Positions 52,669-64,000 of a stretch of 64,000 bases of DNA are shown in pieces (positions within the stretch are counted from its first letter, which is position 1; every line of letters begins with the position of its first letter). Location of the stretch: NCBI GenBank assembly GCA_963210315.1, contig OY723299.1:1054001-1118000 (forward strand), given 5' to 3'. Below the pieces are notes generated by a model, which saw only the letters and a program-made list of their open reading frames with translations, ran no database searches and was not told where the DNA came from. The translations under genes were made by a program, and so were the position numbers. This DNA comes from Rhynchopus euleeides. Its lineage: Eukaryota > Euglenozoa > Diplonemea > Diplonemida > Diplonemidae.

Positions 52669-54326
52669 CATTGTTGTTAGCCCCCATTTAAAACTTTACG
52701 TTTTAAACGTTTTAAACGTTTTAAACGTTTTAAATGTTTTAAATGTTTTAAATGTTTTAAATTAAAACGCGTTTTAAATTAATTTAAAACGGAGTTTAAA
52801 ACGGGGGTTAAAACAGGGCGTTTCTGTGGTGTTTTCACACCAAAAAAAAATTTTTTTTGGCCAAAAAAATTTTTCCATGCCCCCTGAGGCCCCCCAGCTC
52901 ATATTCTGGGTGATTATTCCTGCATTCCTGTCACAGCGGACACATTATTGGTGGAAAATAGGTGGCACTGACGTTGTGGTGAGGGTTGCATCAATCGCAC
53001 CGGCATCAGTTGGCACACCCCCTCCGTTGTTCTCAGGAATAATGCAGTTTGACATCAGCATATTTCTGGAGTGTCGAATCTTCATCTTGCATCACTCGAT
53101 GTGCACCCTTTTGAGCTGAATCCATGATGCAAAGTCGCAGGTTGAAGGCCGGATCACCATGATGGGGATGGCAATGGACCCAGCGAACTCCACCAGCTCC
53201 TTCGACAGTCCTGGAAGCACCTTCTGGAAAAGTTGCACAGTTCCAGTTGCCACCTGGAGCCTACCTTTGGCCTGCCCCTCTTTGAGAGGAGCATATCTGT
53301 ATTCCCTTTACTCTCCTATGGACGCCCGACTTCTCTGATCGAGAGAAGCCTACAAAAGGCGTAACCATCCTCGTCATGTATTCTTTGCCTCCAACTTTCA
53401 CTTTTGCAGAACGGATCCCGATGAACTCCAAACAGGAAGTGCAGCCAGCTTCATCACGGCTGTGTTCAACAAGACAGCCAGATGATGTTGTTGCTGTCAG
53501 AACGATGGTTGCAGCACTCGGCTGCGCCCCACCTGGGGTTGCTCTGGCTGTTGCCAAGCTAGTGTTTGGGACAATTATTGATCACCTACACTGTAGCCAT
53601 TCTCTCGGCACCCTAATGACCGTGGGTAGGCAGCAGGAACCTGCACTCTGGGGGGACATCATCGATGAGTTTCTTTGAAGAAACCGGCGGCTACCGCTGG
53701 AGTTAAGGTCCGAAGGGGTCAGTACCACGGGCGCCACACCGCTCGTGTTGGGCATCGGGTTTCGGTGAAGGCGGGGGCGCTGAGAAAGCGAAATGTACGT
53801 AACAAGCAATGATCAACCATACACCAGCAAGTCAAACAGGCACCACCGTTGGATCGTTCGTGCACCCGAGTCTGTACTGTACCATCCTGAATCTTTTCTG
53901 GGTGATTGTCAACGATGAGGGCATGAGCTTGCGTCAGGGTGAGCAGAGGAACGGGTTGAGGCCAGGGTGAATGGAGGGTGAAAAGTAGCCCACTTCACCA
54001 GGAGGCGAATTTTCGCAGAAAGCCCTGCCACACAGCTGTGTTTGCCTGATCATGCTCAAAAGGCCTGCAATAGGCTATTTCACACAGGGAATTTGTTCAC
54101 CCATTTGGGACCCCCAGGGAGCCTCAAAATTGGATTTTTTTGCCGAAGATGGCCTCAGATGGCCCAAAACGACCAATTTTGGGTTCCAGAAAAAAAAATC
54201 GAAAAGTCTCCCCCTATATTTTGCAGGTTTTTTTGCCGTTTTAAACCCCGTTTTAAATTAATTTAAAACGACGTTTTAAACTTTAAAACGTTTAAAATGT
54301 TTAAAACTCGGTTTCTAACAACACTG
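52669..54326. mobile_element. 1.7-kb TIR element with the same ends as the 7.3-kb element
   Basis: The right end, read in reverse (CAGTGTTGTTAGAAACCGAG, then TTTTAAAC units), matches the left end of the 22201 element almost base for base. The left end begins CATTGTTGTTAGCCCCCATT and continues with TTTAAACG units (52690-52810). Flanks show CCCCACCC on both sides (52661-52668 and 54327-54334), an 8-bp TSD but low complexity. The core differs from the 7.3-kb element. It contains a minus-strand protein-like stretch (about 53340-53500, VKVGGKEYMTRMVTPF) of unknown family, which may be captured host sequence. Confidence 0.75.
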
Positions 54327-56454
54327 CCCCACCCCCCCCCCCCCACCCGCTCCTGCACCCCCCCCCCACCCCGGGCGATCATTCTTGTGATCCCTTCCAC
54401 TTCTATTTCACTACCCCCCCCTCCCCTTGGCTGTGATGACTTGCCTTTTCTCGACTATGTACTACCCCTACCCCCTACACCCTCCCCCCCCCTCCCCTCC
54501 TCCTGTTTCCACCGACTCTTTCTCACGCAGGCCCCCTCCCCCCCAGTTTTGGTTTTTTGCTGAGCTGCGTTGTTCCGCAGCGTTGTATCGCAAAAGAATG
54601 CGTGGATGTGCAGGGTGGTGGGCCTGCCCCCCCCCCCCCCCCAAGGGATATGTGATAAAACAACCGTGTGTAACGCAAACTCTGAAACGAGGTGATGGGG
54701 GGAGGAGTCCCCCGCCAACGAGGCCTCCCTCTTGCCCTGCCTGTTTCAAGCCCTGCACCCCCCCTCCTTCCTCTCCCCTTCATCTCCTCGGGTAGGCCAA
54801 CCCGCCAAAGGAGCTCTGGCAGTAAAAATGCCCACCCATCACTCCTTGCCCCTTGCTGCATCGCCCATCCCCTCTGCTCGTCCAAATCTTTCAAGATTGC
54901 GTCGCGGAGAGTTTTATCGCTCATTTTCCCGAGACGTGCCAGGCACTCCAAACCCCCTCTCAACCTCCCGTGGGGAACTGTTAGGGGATTGATTTGCACT
55001 TTCTCTCGGGACAACCCCCCCCCCCTCTCCCCGCCCCGTGGGGAAGCTGCCTGTATCGCTGTCTGGCGAGAACAAATACAGTCAGTCACCCTCCTCGGAC
55101 ATCATGGGGGTGGGGGTTGGGGGGTGGTGTTGGGGACGGGGAGTGTTGTTTTCCCCAGGAACATGGCGAATAAAAATTGTTCGGAATCGTTTCAAAAGCC
55201 AACAGCTCTTTTAGCAAGGGGGGGGGAGGGAGGGGAGGGGAGGGGAGGAGGGGGCAAGGGGTGGGTACACCTCTGCACACCACCACCTCCCTCCCCTCCC
55301 CTCGCTTCAAATCCCCATCCCCCCCACCCGCCTCCCCCGATCGCACCCTCTCCTCCTGTCCCCTCGCTCCAAAACAATACTTTTCGAGCAAAAGGTTGAG
55401 CAACAAAAACAAGCGCAAGGACCTCTCTGTCTGGTCTCTCTGATGCGCTGGGTCCAGTCTGGATTCCTGCCGATGCTCAGAAATTTGTTCAAATTTCCCG
55501 CCGGCACAGCACAGCAACACTCCTTATCTCGCTGTATCGCTTAGCCAGTCTCTGTGTCGGATGGCATCAAACGTATCTCGCACCACTTGGCGCGCCTGCA
55601 CTCTCCCCCCTTCCGCCTGACGCTCTCTCTGACACAGAGGGGGCGTTTGGCTCAAGGTTAAGAGGGTGGATTCCTGCGTCAAGAAAAAAAAATATCAAAG
55701 CAAAAAAAAAACGACAAAACACATGATAGCTTCTGGAAGCTTCCTGCACCATACACTGCCTCCGCCGGTGTGTGGCTGTCCTATGCACCTGGGGGGCAGG
55801 TTGCCGGAAGAGCCAGGAGATTATTCACTCAAGATTTAGACAGCAGAGTGCTTGCTGCGACACCACTCCTCAACAGCGGTATGATGCATGCCGTGTGTCC
55901 GGGTCGTCGGCCAGCCGGGTCTCCTCTGCTCTGGGCACAAAAAAAACAACCAACCAACAAAAATATACTAACCGACATCTAAAGGCAAATCTCCAAACCT
56001 ATTCCAACATCGCAAGCTAGGGGGGTCGGGCTTCAGAGGAGGCGGGGAGGGGGGGTGGGGGGAAGTGCCTCAGAAATTACCCTCGTCAGCACCTCTCCCC
56101 CCCTCCCCCCTGCCTCCTCTCCCGATTCTTCTCGATTTTTTATCTTACTCCACCACAATTTTCGTTACTCCTATTAATCTCCTACACCCCCACTTTTTTC
56201 TACTCCACCCCTACTTTTTTCTACTCCTCCCCCATTTTTTTGACTGTAAAAAAAAGTTCGTCTCCGGGATTTTTTTTGAGAGGGTGTTCACAGGGTGCAG
56301 GAAACTTATTTTCCACTCAGAGGCACACCCTGGGACCCACTACCCCCCATCCAGGCCAAATAGCACCTAGTTACCACTACTGCCTATAAAGTGATTTTCA
56401 CTGTTTTTTTTGACTGGGGGGTATTCTCGACCCGGGCGGAGTAACTCAAATTGT
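54327..56454. other. Intergenic, no gene recognised
   Basis: One copy of the GAAGGG/CCCTTC repeat (54373-54425), long C runs (54340, 54630, 55015) and a GGGGA tract (55220-55255). Open frames are low-complexity. Confidence 0.5.
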
Positions 56455-56615
56455 GGTGTTGTAAGATAAAATCACGAATTACACTCCACAGTAGCCATTT
56501 TTGTACTCTCGTATGGGTTTTTTTGCACTCGTCGCCTTCGGCGACTCGTGCAAAAAAATCCCAAACTCGAGTAAAAAAATGGCTACTTTAGTGTCGTGTA
56601 ATTAATAACTATTAT
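56455..56615. repeat. Hairpin/MITE-like element
   Basis: AATTACACTCCACAGTAGCC at the left is inverse to GGCTACTTTAGTGTCGTGTA at the right. The arms continue inward through CCATTTTT and GGGTTTTTTTGCACTCG to a GTCGCCTTCGGCGAC tip. Length is about 150 bp. No sure TSD. Confidence 0.75.
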
Positions 56616-57766
56616 ACTACCAAGTCACCCCCCCCCAACCAATTAAGGAGGATTCGAGCCAGGGTGGTTTTTGATTCATGCTGGCCATGGCCTTTGTCAA
56701 GAGGAATTCATGAAGCAAGCAACACTCCCCCCCCCCTCCCCCTCCCCACCCACCCACCCCCCTCCCACTTCTTGTTGGGTGGGTGGGTGCTGTGGCTGTG
56801 ATTGTTTTTCATCTCCTTCCTTCATCACACCCCCTCCCCCCCCCCTACCCCCTCTACCTCCCGTCTCGGGAAAACAGCGTTCATTCTGGTTTGTTTTGTC
56901 CTGCTCGCATGCGATGCAATAAGCGTTGCGCCGCGCATGCCTCGTTAGAGAGACAACGATTTTTTTCCTTCTTGCGCAAGAGAGTTCCGGTTATCGAAAG
57001 AGAGAGGAGACAGCGTGAGTATTCTTGTCATGAGGATATTGACGCTCTCAAGCATACGAGAGAGAGGGAGGGAGGGAAGGAGGGAGTGCAGCATTGCCTG
57101 ACACGCAGGACTCGCGGTACGGCAAATTGCCACTTCTCCCCCCACCCCCCCCCCCCTCTCTCTCCATCTATTTCGTCTACCTTCTACAGACGTTTTCTAT
57201 TCAGAGATGTGTTGTTCACAACGTGAAAGCGAGAGTGCTGAGGACGTGTGTGGGGTCTTCCAGGGTGTGTGTGTGTGTGGGTGTCGTTCGTATCTATGAG
57301 CAACCTGCACTGCCCGCCAGGCCCTGTGTGGCGAAATCCCTGAGGAGAAAGGAGTGCCGGATTGCCCCCCCCCCCCCCTCCTGTGCGGGAGGGGGGAGGA
57401 GAGTGGCAAATCTGCCGGACAAGAGAAAAGGGCAAAGGAGTGGCAAAAAAATGCTCGTTGCAAGGGGGAAAATCAGTCAGGTCGCTCCCCCCCCCCCCCT
57501 CACCCCAGTCACCAGCGCTGCACTACTGGCCCTTCTCTGCGAGTCGAGGCGAGTCGTAATAAAGGGAGCGTTCATCGGGTGGGAGCGTTTATGGGGAGCG
57601 TTTATCTCTCTTCGTCGTCGTCTTTTGATGATCCCAAAGCCACACAGACGCCCTGCAGGCACCAGCAATACCCATTCACTGCGGAAGTGGAGTGGGGGGG
57701 GGGGGTAGGAAGGTGTGTGCGGGTGTCGGCTAGGGTTCTGCCCATCCGCCCCCAGCCCCTGGCGCG
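56616..57766. other. 5' flank of the CFAP96 homologue
   Basis: C-rich tracts at 56727-56765 and 57140-57160, (GA)n at 57055-57090, (GT)n at 57263-57280. No recognisable promoter element and no coding sequence. Confidence 0.4.
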
Positions 57767-59828
57767 ATGGTGTCACTCTTCTCTGAGAAGACGGGGTATG
57801 TCACCATTGGCGATGAGTATGACAAGAAGGCGCCGCTCGACCCCCGCAATGTCGGGTTGAAGTGCTTCGTGACGCAGCCTGGCAAGAAGGGGAACATGCC
57901 GCAGTGCACGTTTGACTGGGCGCTCCGTGGGAAGTATATGCATCTGAACGAGGGTGACCGCTATCGTGATCCCGGGCAGTGTGAGCGTGACAAGCGGAAA
58001 GAAATGCGCGATAAGATGATATCCGCAGCACCGTTTAAATACTCCAGCCCTGCCAAAAAGTGGACTGGGCTCGGGAGCTACGACGGCTGCTTCGAGCGGA
58101 ATATCTGCCACGAAACAGATTTTGATGTCATCAAGAAGGGCGAGATCCCTGAGAAAAAAGACCCAGTCCCGCGCAACTTCCTGACAAACCCCACGAAGGA
58201 CGGGACCTACGGCGTACCCGGCACCCTGCTGTCCAACGCATTTGGAGGTGCCCACGCAGGCTGGGCAGGGATGGAGTACATCTGCGATCCCTACGACGGA
58301 GCTAAGAAGGCAGAGCGTCTGCAGAAGGCAAAGTTGAAGGAGACGATGGCCGACAAGGTGCCCTTTGTTGTCGGGTGCAAGAGGAGAAACTTCTTCGACG
58401 AGTCGCACAATGTATGGCCAAGCCATGTCCGTGGGTTGGGGGGGGAAGTGTGGGCGTGGTGGTCGTGTGAAGGAGAGAGTCAACACCCACTCACTTTACC
58501 TTGCCATCTTGCCTGTCAATCACAACACCTCGGTTGTCTCGGCTGCTGTGTTTCCCCTTACAACATCTCTGTATGCACACAGCACACACACACACCTCTC
58601 CTCAGGCCGGTGTCTCCCTGGTCTACAAGCTGAAGCGCCCCCTGCCTCCTCGGAAGCCGGCGTCCGAAGATTCCGGCGGTGTAAAGTCAGACCAGCCTTG
58701 GCGACCGAACCACCAAGGCAAGACAGGCATCAGCGGTCTCTTTGGTGCAGACAGCACGCTCTTCCCACCGTATCGGGAGGACCCGTATGAGCTGCGCGAG
58801 AGCCGCGAGAAGGCGCAGAAGGAGAAGGAACTTCCGAAGTTCGGCACCTGGCGTCCGGTATGGCGGGTGGGTGGGGGATGGGCAGGACACGGGAGGGTGT
58901 GTGTGGAATCAAAACTATGCAGTGGATATCCACCTGCACGTGTATTGTTATATAGATATGGCCTTAACAGCACTGCAAGATGCCTTGAAACACGTGTCAT
59001 CTTGACAAGTGGGACTTGTCATTTTCACTTGTCAATCACTTGTCAAGTTGCTCCACTTGTAAAACCACTTGTCAAAGGCCTTACTGGTGCACCGTGCAAG
59101 TAGCGTTCCCCCCCTCATCACTTCTTACCACTCGGCTTTGCGGTCGGCTTGGCGGCCTTCACAGGCTTCTGCCGGATTCTGCTGGATGCAGGAGTGGTGG
59201 ACCGCTTACGCTTCTTGCTGACAGCATCAACCACGCTCTGCATGTGCGCGCTCATCTCGTCCTATGCACTGCTGGTATCGCAGAGGAACACTGGTTTCTT
59301 CACATAGGTACCAGTGCTCGCCGCTTTGACATCGGAATTGTACGACTGCACGGCGGCCCCCACCTCCTCCGGGATGGCCGGAACGGGGCTTTTTTCTGCC
59401 AGTCCGCCACACAGTCGTCGCTGGCATGCTGGTGCATGTGACAAAATGCTCACAACGCGAACAACGTCGCACTGGTGCGGTTCCTCGGAGGTGCGCACAC
59501 CTTCCTGTGGCTTTGTTGCGCACTTGTGGCGTCCTTGTTGACTGGTGTGCTGTAGTACGTGGGTCGGCGGGCCGCGTACTGCAGCACCAGTCAACACGAC
59601 TGCCACACAGGGCTGCAGCGTTACGCATTTTGACAAGGCATTTTTCAGCCAAAAATTGAAAATTCCCCAAAAAAATCGGAACAGATTCGGCTTGCATGAG
59701 TGTCACCAAGGGTTGTTTAGAGTACCCTTCGTCACCTCGTCACACATATGCCATGCCACACACACACACAGGTGTCTGTCTCGAAGTCGCTGTCGACAAA
59801 GTCAATTGAATTCGGCAACCTCCGATGA
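57767..59828 (+). CDS. CFAP96: Cilia- and flagella-associated protein 96 homologue (C4orf47 family)
   Basis: Three exons: 57767-58411, 58606-58857 and 59772-59828 (introns 194 and 914 bp, both GTATGG...CAG, phase 0), 317 residues against about 310 in the human protein. Family marks I recognise: the N-terminal LFSEKTGYVTIGDEY, a mid-protein Asn-Phe-Leu-Thr-Asn-Pro-Thr-Lys-Asp-Gly-Thr-Tyr-Gly stretch (137-149), YICDPYD (171-177), the basic NFFDES region, and an exon-2 FPPYREDPYE block. Exon 3 codes only 18 residues (ends FGNLR) and is the least certain; it fits in phase and matches the short basic end of the family. By family knowledge it is a protein of motile-cilium axonemes and basal bodies, without enzymatic domains. 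It implies a flagellated organism. Intron 2 contains an inserted hairpin-bearing segment. Confidence 0.85.
58996..59655. repeat. Insertion-like segment in CFAP96 intron 2
   Basis: It starts with a cluster of ACTTGTCAA/TTGACAAGT in both directions (58999-59085). It includes a hairpin at 59535-59625 related to the one at 4252-4390. On the minus strand, 59255-59118 gives a 45-residue Lys-rich frame (from MSAHMQSVVDAV to PSGKK and stop), and the same frame continues upstream to about 59400 with one TAG. This looks like a decayed coding fragment. No TSD was identified. Confidence 0.55.
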
Positions 59829-60621
59829 GACAAAAAAACGACAACCAGAGGAGCATCTTGTTGAGGGGGCGGGTGTGTGTGAGGCAGGGAGCTGGGATGT
59901 GTCACTTCTGTGACTGTCCCCCCACCCCCACCCCCCCCAATCCTTCTATGACACACTACACTGCTTTGTGCCCCGCTCCCCCCGCCCCCCTGCACCTCAA
60001 ACAAGAAGAGAGAAGAGAAGGTTCTGAGCCTTTCCTGTTCTCTGCATAATCAATCCCCCCCCCCCTCTCTCCCCTGTACCCCTTGCCTGCCTGTCTGTCG
60101 ACTCCGGGTTTGTCACTCTGCATGTTGCCTCCCCCTTGCACACACATACTCCACTCCCCCCCCCCCTGCCTTGGTTGGATTTTCATCGCCAGGCTGTACC
60201 GAATAAGCAAAACACCAGCCCCGTATCTTGCTTGGTGGAGGGGGTGGGGTGGTGGTGGTGAAGACCTGTTGTAGCCTTCTATGCTTGCAAGGGGGAGGGA
60301 GGCAGGGGGTGTCAAGAGGGCTGATGGATCCTCAGGGGGTGGGGGGGTCATGTGATTTGCCTTGAAGGGTCCGTCTCTGCGAAAAGCTCAGAGAGAGTAC
60401 CAGAGAGGCGAAGGTGGGGGGTGAGACCGCCTGACCCCTGCAACCCCCCCCCCCCCACCCCCCTCCCCCTCCCCCAGAAACACAAAGCGTGATGGGATAG
60501 CAAAGCGAACTGCCCTTCCCTCTGGCAACGCCATCCCCTCTGCCCTGCCTCCAGGTGCTGCCCCACCCCAACTCCCCCACCCACACCCCTCCGGTGTGGG
60601 CTGGCAGGGCGGGGGGCGGCA
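59829..60621. other. Intergenic between CFAP96 and COG4 homologues
   Basis: C runs at 60053-60065 and 60447-60475; nothing coding recognised. The last 100 bp before the COG4 ATG are C-rich without a clear core promoter. Confidence 0.4.
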
Positions 60622-63611
60622 ATGGGTGCCCGCCGCCTCGATGATGCGGACAAGCTGTTCGAGCAGGAGTGCGTGACGCTCCTCCGCGAGATCGAGTCCC
60701 TCACGAAGAGCCAGGAGCTGCTGTGGGACGAGGTGAGCAGCATCGTGACACACAACGAGGATGTCGCGTTGCAGGTCGAGATGATCAGCGACTCGCGCCG
60801 CCACCAGCTGTACAACGCGCAGGAGAAGGCAGCTCAGCTGGCGCAGAGCATCGCAGACTCAGCCCGCATCGCGAAGGACTCATCCAAGCGGGTGAAGGAG
60901 ATGGACAACCTCAAGTCACGCGTCGACGCCACGTTGGAACTCGCCAACGGCATCGCAAAGCAGCGCACCCTCTTGGAGGGAACCACCAACGCGCTGCTGA
61001 AGTTCGACTTCGAAGGGGCTGCGGAGTTCATCGCATCCTACTGCGAGATTGAGGCGCAGCTGCAGGACGTCGCACGCCTCGAGGAGGGCGATGAGATCGA
61101 CGAGCCTGTCGACCCCAGCGAGAAGGAGCGCGACGTCTCCCGCGTCGACGCGGAGAGCCTTTCGGGCGACTCTGACATCGTCGAGGTGCAACGCCCAGGG
61201 TACTCCCTCCGTGAAACCTCTACTCTCTTGCAGAAGAAGCGTGAGGAGGTCCGCTCCGCCATCCGAGTGCAGTTCAACGAAGCTGCCTCGGAGTGCGACC
61301 GCGATGGGGTGCTCCGCCTGTCGAAGCTCTTCGGAAAGCTGGGTCTCGAGGACGAGGGCCGCCTGCAGTACTGCAACTGGCTGAGGCAGGCATGCGGTGC
61401 GCAGCTGAAGGATAGGGTCGAATCCGCCCTGGCTGAGATCGAGAGGGGAACCTCGCAGTGCACCCACCTGGACCTCGTGTCGGATGTGATAGACCACGTC
61501 GTGAATGCGTTGGAATCGGAGGAGGAGCACGTGCAGGGGTACTTCGGGGGGAAGGGGATTGTCTCGATGTTCGCTGCGCTGCACGGGGAGTGCACCAGCC
61601 ACTCGGTGGTGATCCTCGACTCCTTCCTGAAGAACAACCAGGCGGTTCTCTTCTCGCTGAACAACGCGCCCCCCGCAGGGAGCACGGCATCCCTCGACGA
61701 GATGTCGCAGTCGCCCCGCGCCGGCTCGGGCGCCAGCATCCTCCTCGACAAGAAGACGATGGACAAGACCCTCGAGGAAATCTCGCACGTCGCCAACTTC
61801 TGCAACCTCTACTTCAACTTCATAAAGGACAGGCTGCAGCAGAGCGGCGAGGTCGACGTCACCAAGACCCCCTCCTCTCCAAAATCCTCCGTCGACGAAG
61901 CCCTGGGCGACAGCAAGCTCCAGGAGAAGCTGCAGGAGCTGCTCCACCTCTACGCCCCCCTCCAGAAGAAGTACCTCGTCTCCGTGTTCGAGCATGCCTC
62001 CGCGCAGGCCTGCAGGAAGGTGTCTGAGAACCACACCAGGGCTGGGCGTGTTCAGAGCACCTATGAGGTGCCGGATGCGGGGAATGGGAACTCCCCCTCC
62101 AACACCGCGGCAAAGATGGGTGCCTACTTTGGGAACCTCAACCTTGCGGGGACACGGAACATCCTCACAACTGCGTGGAGTGGGGACAAGGCTGAGGACA
62201 GCCTCGACCTGGAGGCGCTCATCACTATGGTTGACGATGTGTTCACCGTCCTGCGGACATGCCTGACGCGTGCCGTGCGCATCCGCACAGTGCATGTGAT
62301 GCGACGCATCGTCAACAGCATCAACGACCTCCTCCGCGACTACCTCCTGCAGCTCATCATGGAGAAGCTTGTCTTCCGGAAGGGCGAAGCGGTGGTGGGG
62401 CGGTCCTGCCTTGTCTGGTTGGATGTGCTGCATACATCGCAGCTCTACACCACAAAGCTGTCGACGGAGTTCGAACGGCTTGTGCATCGTCATATCGGCG
62501 GCAGCGGTGGTGGCACTGCAGCCCAGCAGCAGTCTGCGTCAGGAGCGGTGGCGGCGGTGTCGCAGGCTGACGTGGAGGGGCGGGAGCTGCTGGACACGGT
62601 GGGGAGCGAGCTGGAGGCAACCACCGACACGCTTGCCGATGTGCTGTCGCGGAACATCGAGAAGATTGCCGAGGTGATCACACGGCAGATGCAGCTGAAG
62701 GGGCTGCACACGTTTGAGCAGCTCAGCTACGTCATCGGTGAGGTATGCCTAATACGGGACAGGGCCTCAGGTGCCAGGTCAGGCTGAATAATTTGCATCC
62801 CCCCAAGTCCTCTGAGCTTCTGCCCTGTGAAGGAAGCAGAAGCCTTCTGACTGAAGGGGGTTGAATTTTTCCCAGACAAGGCGACAATACGAGGAAAAAA
62901 CCCAGGCTGCCTTCTTTCTGAGGGAAGGGGGGTGTGGGACAGACCCTTCTGCAGGCAGATAAGCGTGGGGTGGGTAGGGTGGGGTCTCTTCGTTCGAAGC
63001 CACACAGGTGTCGGGAGGAGGTCGTTGATGCTGTTGGCATACCGTTTTGTTTGGGAACACCCCCAATGCGCCACACCCTGCACAGGAGAAGCTCGGGCAG
63101 TATGAGATCAACGATGCATGGGTGCGTGCGGCCATCCTCCAGTGGGGAGGCATGTTCCAGTACTACCAGGAGCACATGGGGTCTGAGAACTTCGACTCGC
63201 TTGTCGTCGAGATCGTCACGTATGTTTGCGAACGGGCGAAGGAGTTTCCTGGTGGTGGGCTGAGGGGGGTAGGAGGGAGGGGTGGACCTTGCGCGCCGAA
63301 GTGGAAGAAAGTGCGCACACAGTGAGCTGCCTCACAAAGGTGGGTGGTTGCTTGTCCGGTCAGTGGTTCACAACGGAGTGACATGCAGGTTATCTGTTTG
63401 CGTGAGGTCCATACACCGCCCTCTCTGCAGGTGGCTGACGAAGAAGATGGAGGAGTTGATCCTTCTGAAGCAGTTTGACCTGTGTGGTGGACTGCAGATC
63501 GACAAGGACATCCGGGCGGTGAAGCAGTACTTCAGTGCCAAGACAGACAGGCCGATTCGGGAGAAGTTTACAAAACTGACCCACATAGCACAGCTGCTGA
63601 CAGTTGAGAAG
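60622..63611 (+). CDS. COG4: Conserved oligomeric Golgi complex subunit 4 (3' end outside window)
   Basis: Exons 60622-62742, 63086-63219 and 63431-63611, all GTATG...CAG introns (343, 211 bp, third donor at 63612); phases 0, 2, 0. 812 residues to the last visible donor. N-terminal residues 1-130 are coiled coil, as in COG subunits. Matches to the COG4 family: YFGGKGIVSMFAALHGEC (about 307-324), the MVDDVFTVLRTCLTRAV helix (about 536-552), INDAWV (exon 2), and exon 3 LCGGLQIDKDIRAVKQYFS plus IREKFTKLTHIAQLL. The final exon coding the Trp-Arg-Leu-Thr block is expected beyond base 64000. By family it is part of the COG tether for retrograde vesicles at the Golgi, peripheral on the membrane. It has a Gly/Gln/Ala-rich insert at about 631-660 absent from the human protein, and an acidic insert at about 158-200. 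Confidence 0.93.
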
Positions 63612-64000
63612 GTATGTCTAAAGGCTGTGAACCAGCAGACTGGGACGGGGTTTCGGAGTGCGGCCTGCTGGTGGAGGAGGACTGCACCAGGTGTCTTTGC
63701 TGTACACATGATGACAAACTATATGATTTGGCAATTTGCGTATGACAGCACCACGCTGCCTGATTACACACATATAGAAGACGAGACTGACATCCTACAC
63801 AGCGAGGTGCCCGCTGCGGCGCTGCTGTTCAGAGCATATCCTATGCCTTAGACGCACAGGCGCCTTCGTCGCCCGTGCGTCACATGGAGTGCGAGACGTG
63901 CACCGTGTCCCGTGTCGTCCTTTGTGATGTGCTGTTCCGAGCACACCGTCCTGCCTGAGGTAAAGGCCGCACACAGCCCTGCCGCACCGTCCTGTGTGCG
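63612..64000 (+). other. Intron 3 of the COG4 gene (incomplete)
   Basis: It starts GTATGT. No block with the conserved COG4 C-terminal motif is seen before the window ends. The frame after CACAG at 63800 does not match the family, so I leave it as intron. Confidence 0.6.

Overview
This is nuclear DNA of a eukaryote, most likely a flagellated or ciliated protist. The basis is: protein genes interrupted by GT-AG introns (all six introns I can define start GTATG), a Golgi tethering subunit (COG4), an ER protein disulfide isomerase with a signal peptide, single-pass surface proteins, and a homologue of the ciliary protein CFAP96 (C4orf47). Coding DNA is GC-rich, and non-coding DNA carries many runs of 8-20 C or G. 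I cannot fix the lineage from the sequence.

Layout. 1-19.4 kb is a repeat-dense, gene-poor block. It is bounded by the two arms of a large inverted repeat (left arm 1 to about 2340, running off the window; right arm about 14880-15810). Inside are telomere-like repeats, palindromes, minisatellites, a perfect 420-bp tandem duplication and one substantial gene on the minus strand: a protein with two OTU-like domains, each followed by a Cys/His zinc-binding segment. 19.4-22.2 kb is an intronless gene for a signal-anchored protein with a beta-propeller-like end. 22.2-29.5 kb is a 7.3-kb terminal-inverted-repeat (TIR) element inserted at the very 3' end of that gene, which supplies its stop codon. 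30.0-32.6 kb is a second TIR element with a 10-bp target-site duplication (TSD). 33.7-36.6 kb is a 955-residue coiled-coil, Gln-rich protein gene. 37.55-37.97 kb is a 414-bp TIR element just upstream of the PDI gene (38.07-38.94 kb). 39.2-41.3 kb is another TIR element. 41.76-42.46 kb is a 700-bp AT-rich palindrome. 42.78-44.0 kb encodes a type I membrane protein. 47.95-49.97 kb is a TIR-bounded segment with host-like coding frames. 52.67-54.33 kb is a smaller element with the same ends as the 22.2-29.5 kb one. 57.77-59.83 kb is the CFAP96 homologue (3 exons) and 60.62 kb to the window end is COG4 (4th exon outside).

How it works together: the host genes are unrelated housekeeping, secretory and ciliary genes. 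The common thread is a population of TIR elements with mostly 8-10 bp TSDs (Mutator-like in style, no recognisable transposase) sitting at gene edges and inside introns. I see no capsid, polymerase, integrase or envelope gene, so nothing here is called viral. Function calls are by remembered family motifs only; no database search was run.
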